Source of the DNA: Chloroflexota bacterium
GTDB taxonomy: Bacteria; Chloroflexota; UBA6077; FW602-bin22; CADDYW01
Assembly (NCBI GenBank): GCA_902810745.1
Contig: CADDYW010000038.1
Coordinates: forward strand, 1-37,338
Length of the DNA: 37,338 bases
Reading direction: 5' to 3'
Part shown: in pieces, positions 35,287-37,338 of the stretch
Position numbering within the stretch: the first letter of the stretch is position 1
Layout of the letters: every line of letters begins with the position of its first letter
The notes under the pieces: model-generated
The model's database searches: none
Told to the model about the DNA's origin: nothing
What the model saw: the letters and a program-made list of their open reading frames with translations, nothing else
Program-made: the position numbers and the translations under genes

Positions 35287-36477
35287 CGGATTTCGGATGA
35301 ACCGTGATGCATTTGAGCTAGGCTGCCTCCTCGGTGGGCCACCAGTGGAGGCAGGTGTGGGAACGGACGACCTCGGGCTGCTCGCTGAGCGTGCGGCAGC
35401 GCACGGCGACCTGGTCTTCCCAGGCGGTGATGTCGGCGAAATGGCGGTTGGCCACGACTTCGTTGGTGAGGGGCCAGAGGCGCTGGCCGGCTGCCGCTCC
35501 GGTCTGTAGGACGGCAAGAATTCCCGATGGATACCCGCGGGGACGGTCACCTCATCAGCACTGTGGTAACCGGCCTGATCTACCACGAGCAGGATCTGCT
35601 TGGTCGGGCCCGCCCCCACGTCGCGAGCGAAGTGCGCGAGTGCCAAGCTGAAGAGCGCGGCGTCGACGCGCGGCAAGAGCAACCATGCGGTCTCGCCCCG
35701 CTCGGGATGGACGAAGGCGTCGCGAGAGGTCCAGGTGTACCGGTGGTGCGCCGATGCGATGGGGCGCTGCCCCCGGGGAGCCCAGACCCGGCGCAGGATT
35801 GGCGTGAGGCCGGGGAGATCCCCCTCGGCGGGCGGAACCCGTCCGACGGGGATCGATCTGAGAGGGTGTTCATCCTCAGCCCACCGCTCGACAGTGGCGT
35901 CGGGGGCCGCCTGCCGCAGCGCCCTCAGGCGGCTTGCCAGGTTTTTGTGAACGCCGCTTGGGCGGCGTGATCGGCCTGGAGATGGCGCGGACGCGGAATC
36001 TGGGGGGTGTAGCCCAGCTTGCGCCGGTACTCCCAGCCCCGCACGACGGAGACCGGGTAGCCGATCACGTCGGTGATCCCGGCGGCCACCTTGGCGCTGG
36101 TCCACCGCCCGCCGTCTGGGGGTGGCTCGGCCAAGGTCGCGCGGAGCTTGGCTTGCTGGGCAGGACTCAGCAGCGGTGGCGCGCCCGGGGTGTGCTGGCG
36201 GCCGTCGCCGAGAGCGGCCGGGCCTCCCGCGTTGGCGCAGCGAACGAGCTGGCCGATCCCGTTGGGACTGTAGCCGGTGACGCTGGCCACTTCCCGGGTC
36301 AGGCGTCCCTGGCCGACCAGCCAGACGATCTGGTCGTGCGCGCGGGCGACCGGATCGCGCGCCTGCCGGTAGCGCTGTTCGAGTTCGTCGGGTGACAGAC
36401 GATCTTTGAGGTGTAGTCGTTTGGGCATCGTGCATGAATCGTACACCCAAGTCCGACAGGCTTCATCCCAGTTCCGT
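35287..36477 (-). mobile_element. IS630-like insertion sequence with degraded transposase
   Basis: The element is about 1.19 kb, typical for the IS630 family. Reading inward from each side, the ends share ATACGGA and then GGATGAA. In 23 positions starting at 35284 and at 36480 (reverse strand), 18 match. TA dinucleotides at 35285-35286 and 36478-36479 flank the element, as expected for a family that inserts into and duplicates TA. The transposase gene inside lies on the minus strand and needs two frame changes. Confidence 0.7.
35318..36429 (-). pseudogene. IS630-family transposase, two frame breaks
   Basis: The first frame (start 36429, stop near 35925) encodes a helix-turn-helix region of about 167 residues, beginning MPKRLHLKDRLSPDELEQRY and ending AAFTKTWQAA. 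The second frame picks up at KNLASRLRALRQAAPDATVE and contains the first catalytic Asp region (WAEDEHPL) and ILLVVDQAGYHSADEV, the second Asp, then FLPSYRPERQP. A third frame, after about 35490, continues QRLWPLTNEVVANRHFADIT to EQPEVVRSHTCLHWWPTEEA and TAG at 35318; it holds the glutamate of the DDE triad region. The first break is at a CACAAAAAC run, where -1 slippage on AAA could be programmed, as in some relatives. The second is best explained by a one-base deletion. Confidence 0.75.
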
Positions 36478-36997
36478 ATCAATCGGGCGCCGCGATAGGC
36501 AACAGGTTACCTATCGACGACCAGAGGGCATTAAGGCTTGGTTGGGCGTGCTGGGGGCAGTGGGCTGCGCAGTGTCGTGAATATCGACGGCGGCAGAGGT
36601 CCGGCGAGGAGCATCGACAGGGAGCCCCGCACGGCTGTGGAGGATGCTGAAGGTTTCCACGTGATGCGCACAGCGGGAGACGTTTGTGCACTCGTGAATC
36701 CTTGGGTCGGTGACGCTCGGGTCCACTCCTCGGCCACGGGGATGGCCCGCGCGACTCGAGGCCGGTGTAGAGCGGCGGAATGAGGTGTAGGCGCAGGGCA
36801 GCGTGCACCAGGAGACGTACCCGGCGGAGCAGACCAAGATCCAGAGGAGGCTTGCCAAGCTGGCGCCGGTCGACGAGTCCAGTCCGCGCCCGGAGCGACT
36901 GGCCGGGCTCGTCCGTGACGTGGCCGTCGCCCGGGGACCGGCAGACCAGCGGCAGCGGGGCAGACTCGCCCGCGGGCGCTCCCGTAGATCCGGGCAA
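36478..36997. other. Gene-free stretch between insertion sequence and tRNA-Asp terminator
   Basis: About 520 bases without a credible gene. A frame from 36803 encodes a short charged helical piece (TKIQRRLAKLAPVDE), but it runs on into the terminator and the antisense of the tRNA, so it is not treated as coding. Confidence 0.4.
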
Positions 36998-37031
36998 AAC
37001 AAAAAAAGGTCGTGGCTTTACTGCCACGACC
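36998..37031 (-). terminator. Rho-independent terminator of tRNA-Asp
   Basis: On the minus strand, a 9-bp stem GGTCGTGGC / GCCACGACC with a six-base loop (37008-37031) is followed directly by a run of seven T. It lies about 50 bases after the tRNA 3' end. Confidence 0.88.
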
Positions 37032-37083
37032 GCAGGAGAAGTGTTTCTCTGAATCAGACAGTCGGATTCAAGGTAGGGACCGG

Positions 37084-37157
37084 CGGAAGCGACGGGATTC
37101 GAACCCGCGATCTCAGCCTTGACAGGGCTGCATGTTAGGCCGCTACACCACGCCTCC
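37084..37157 (-). tRNA. tRNA-Asp (anticodon GTC)
   Basis: The 74-nt cloverleaf is complete. The acceptor stem is GGAGGCG with CGCTTCC (one G-U pair). The anticodon arm is CAGCC-CTGTCAA-GGCTG, giving anticodon GTC. The T arm is GCGGG-TTCGAAT-CCCGT. The discriminator base is G, as expected for Asp. The CCA end is not encoded (GCCG follows the stem). It is a single-gene transcription unit with its own promoter and terminator. Confidence 0.96.
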
Positions 37158-37160
37158 GTG

Positions 37161-37203
37161 TGTGAGCACTCACAATTATAGCGTGATCTGCCCCGACGTG
37201 CAA
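37161..37203 (-). promoter_or_regulatory. tRNA-Asp promoter with an inverted repeat at the start site
   Basis: On the minus strand, -35 TTGCAC (37198-37203) and a perfect -10 TATAAT (37175-37180) are separated by 17 bp. This places the transcript start a few bases before the mature tRNA. Between the -10 box and the tRNA lies TGTGAG-2 nt-CTCACA (37161-37174), overlapping the expected start site. Confidence 0.8.
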
Positions 37204-37266
37204 CCTTCGTACCGGCACTCGTCTTGCGAGTCATCGGCGGTCCCAGCTGCGGTGCTGGTTGCCGCG

Positions 37267-37295
37267 TTGTTCCAGGCTCTCAAGCCGTGTATAAT
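37267..37295 (+). promoter_or_regulatory. Candidate promoter reading out of the window
   Basis: TATAAT at 37290-37295 is preceded, 17 bp upstream, by TTGTTC (37267-37272; three of six matches to TTGACA). The next 43 bases to the window end do not reveal the transcribed gene. Confidence 0.4.
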
Positions 37296-37338
37296 TCGTA
37301 AGGGATCTCGTGGTAAAGCCAAGACGGACACGACGGCG

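Noticed and set aside
36803..37138. Plus-strand frame ending in GIRTRDLSLDRAAC
   Set aside because: Its second half is the translation of the terminator and the antisense strand of tRNA-Asp, a well-known source of false proteins. The first half has a weak resemblance to a recombinase coiled tail, too short to claim.
36479..37234. Minus-strand 251-residue frame
   Set aside because: It runs straight through the tRNA-Asp gene, its promoter and terminator, and has no domain-like sequence.

Overview
The window looks like a GC-rich bacterial chromosome segment, most probably from the Chloroflexota (Thermomicrobia-like, in the manner of Sphaerobacter, Thermomicrobium or Nitrolancea). That placement is an inference from base composition, gene content and general resemblance. 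No marker gene here settles it. There is one tRNA gene (Asp, GTC), no rRNA and no CRISPR array.

Layout. Positions 39-788 hold a Crp/Fnr-type regulator. After a gene-free gap come folE (GTP cyclohydrolase I, 1385-2035) and an AlkA-like DNA glycosylase (2661-3647). From 3648 to 5946 is a decaying zone: a single intact transaldolase gene on the minus strand lies between a frameshifted remnant of a sulfite-oxidase-like molybdopterin protein and a frameshifted remnant of a universal stress protein. From 5947 to 20947 runs a complete respiratory complex I (NADH:quinone oxidoreductase) operon with all 13 polypeptides. Its order is I-J-K-L-M-N-A-B-CD-E-F-G-H, an exact circular permutation of the usual A-to-N order. 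The proteins are of the Escherichia coli type: fused NuoCD, a four-cysteine N7 cluster in NuoG, and Ser instead of Cys in the NuoA loop.

From 21231 onward there are unlinked single genes and short units: a GH15 glucoamylase/trehalase-like enzyme; a small four-helix membrane protein (minus strand); a PEP mutase/isocitrate-lyase-family enzyme; an Ada-type zinc domain fused directly to an O6-alkylguanine methyltransferase; a photolyase plus DUF488 pair (minus strand); a 999-residue FAD/Fe-S dehydrogenase of the D-lactate/glycolate type; an orphan PAS-GAF-PAS histidine kinase; a VOC (glyoxalase-fold) protein; and a SAM methyltransferase (minus strand). The last part holds an IS630-like insertion sequence with a broken transposase but recognisable ends, and a tRNA-Asp gene with its own promoter and terminator.

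The genes form one large functional unit (complex I) surrounded by housekeeping and repair genes. Three are DNA-repair enzymes (AlkA-like, Ada/MGMT fusion, photolyase). The main unexplained signals are the permuted operon and a 20-bp perfect palindrome upstream of nuoI (5770-5789) with an 18/20 copy in the gap between the Crp-type regulator and folE (970-989). No clearly new multi-gene system was found.
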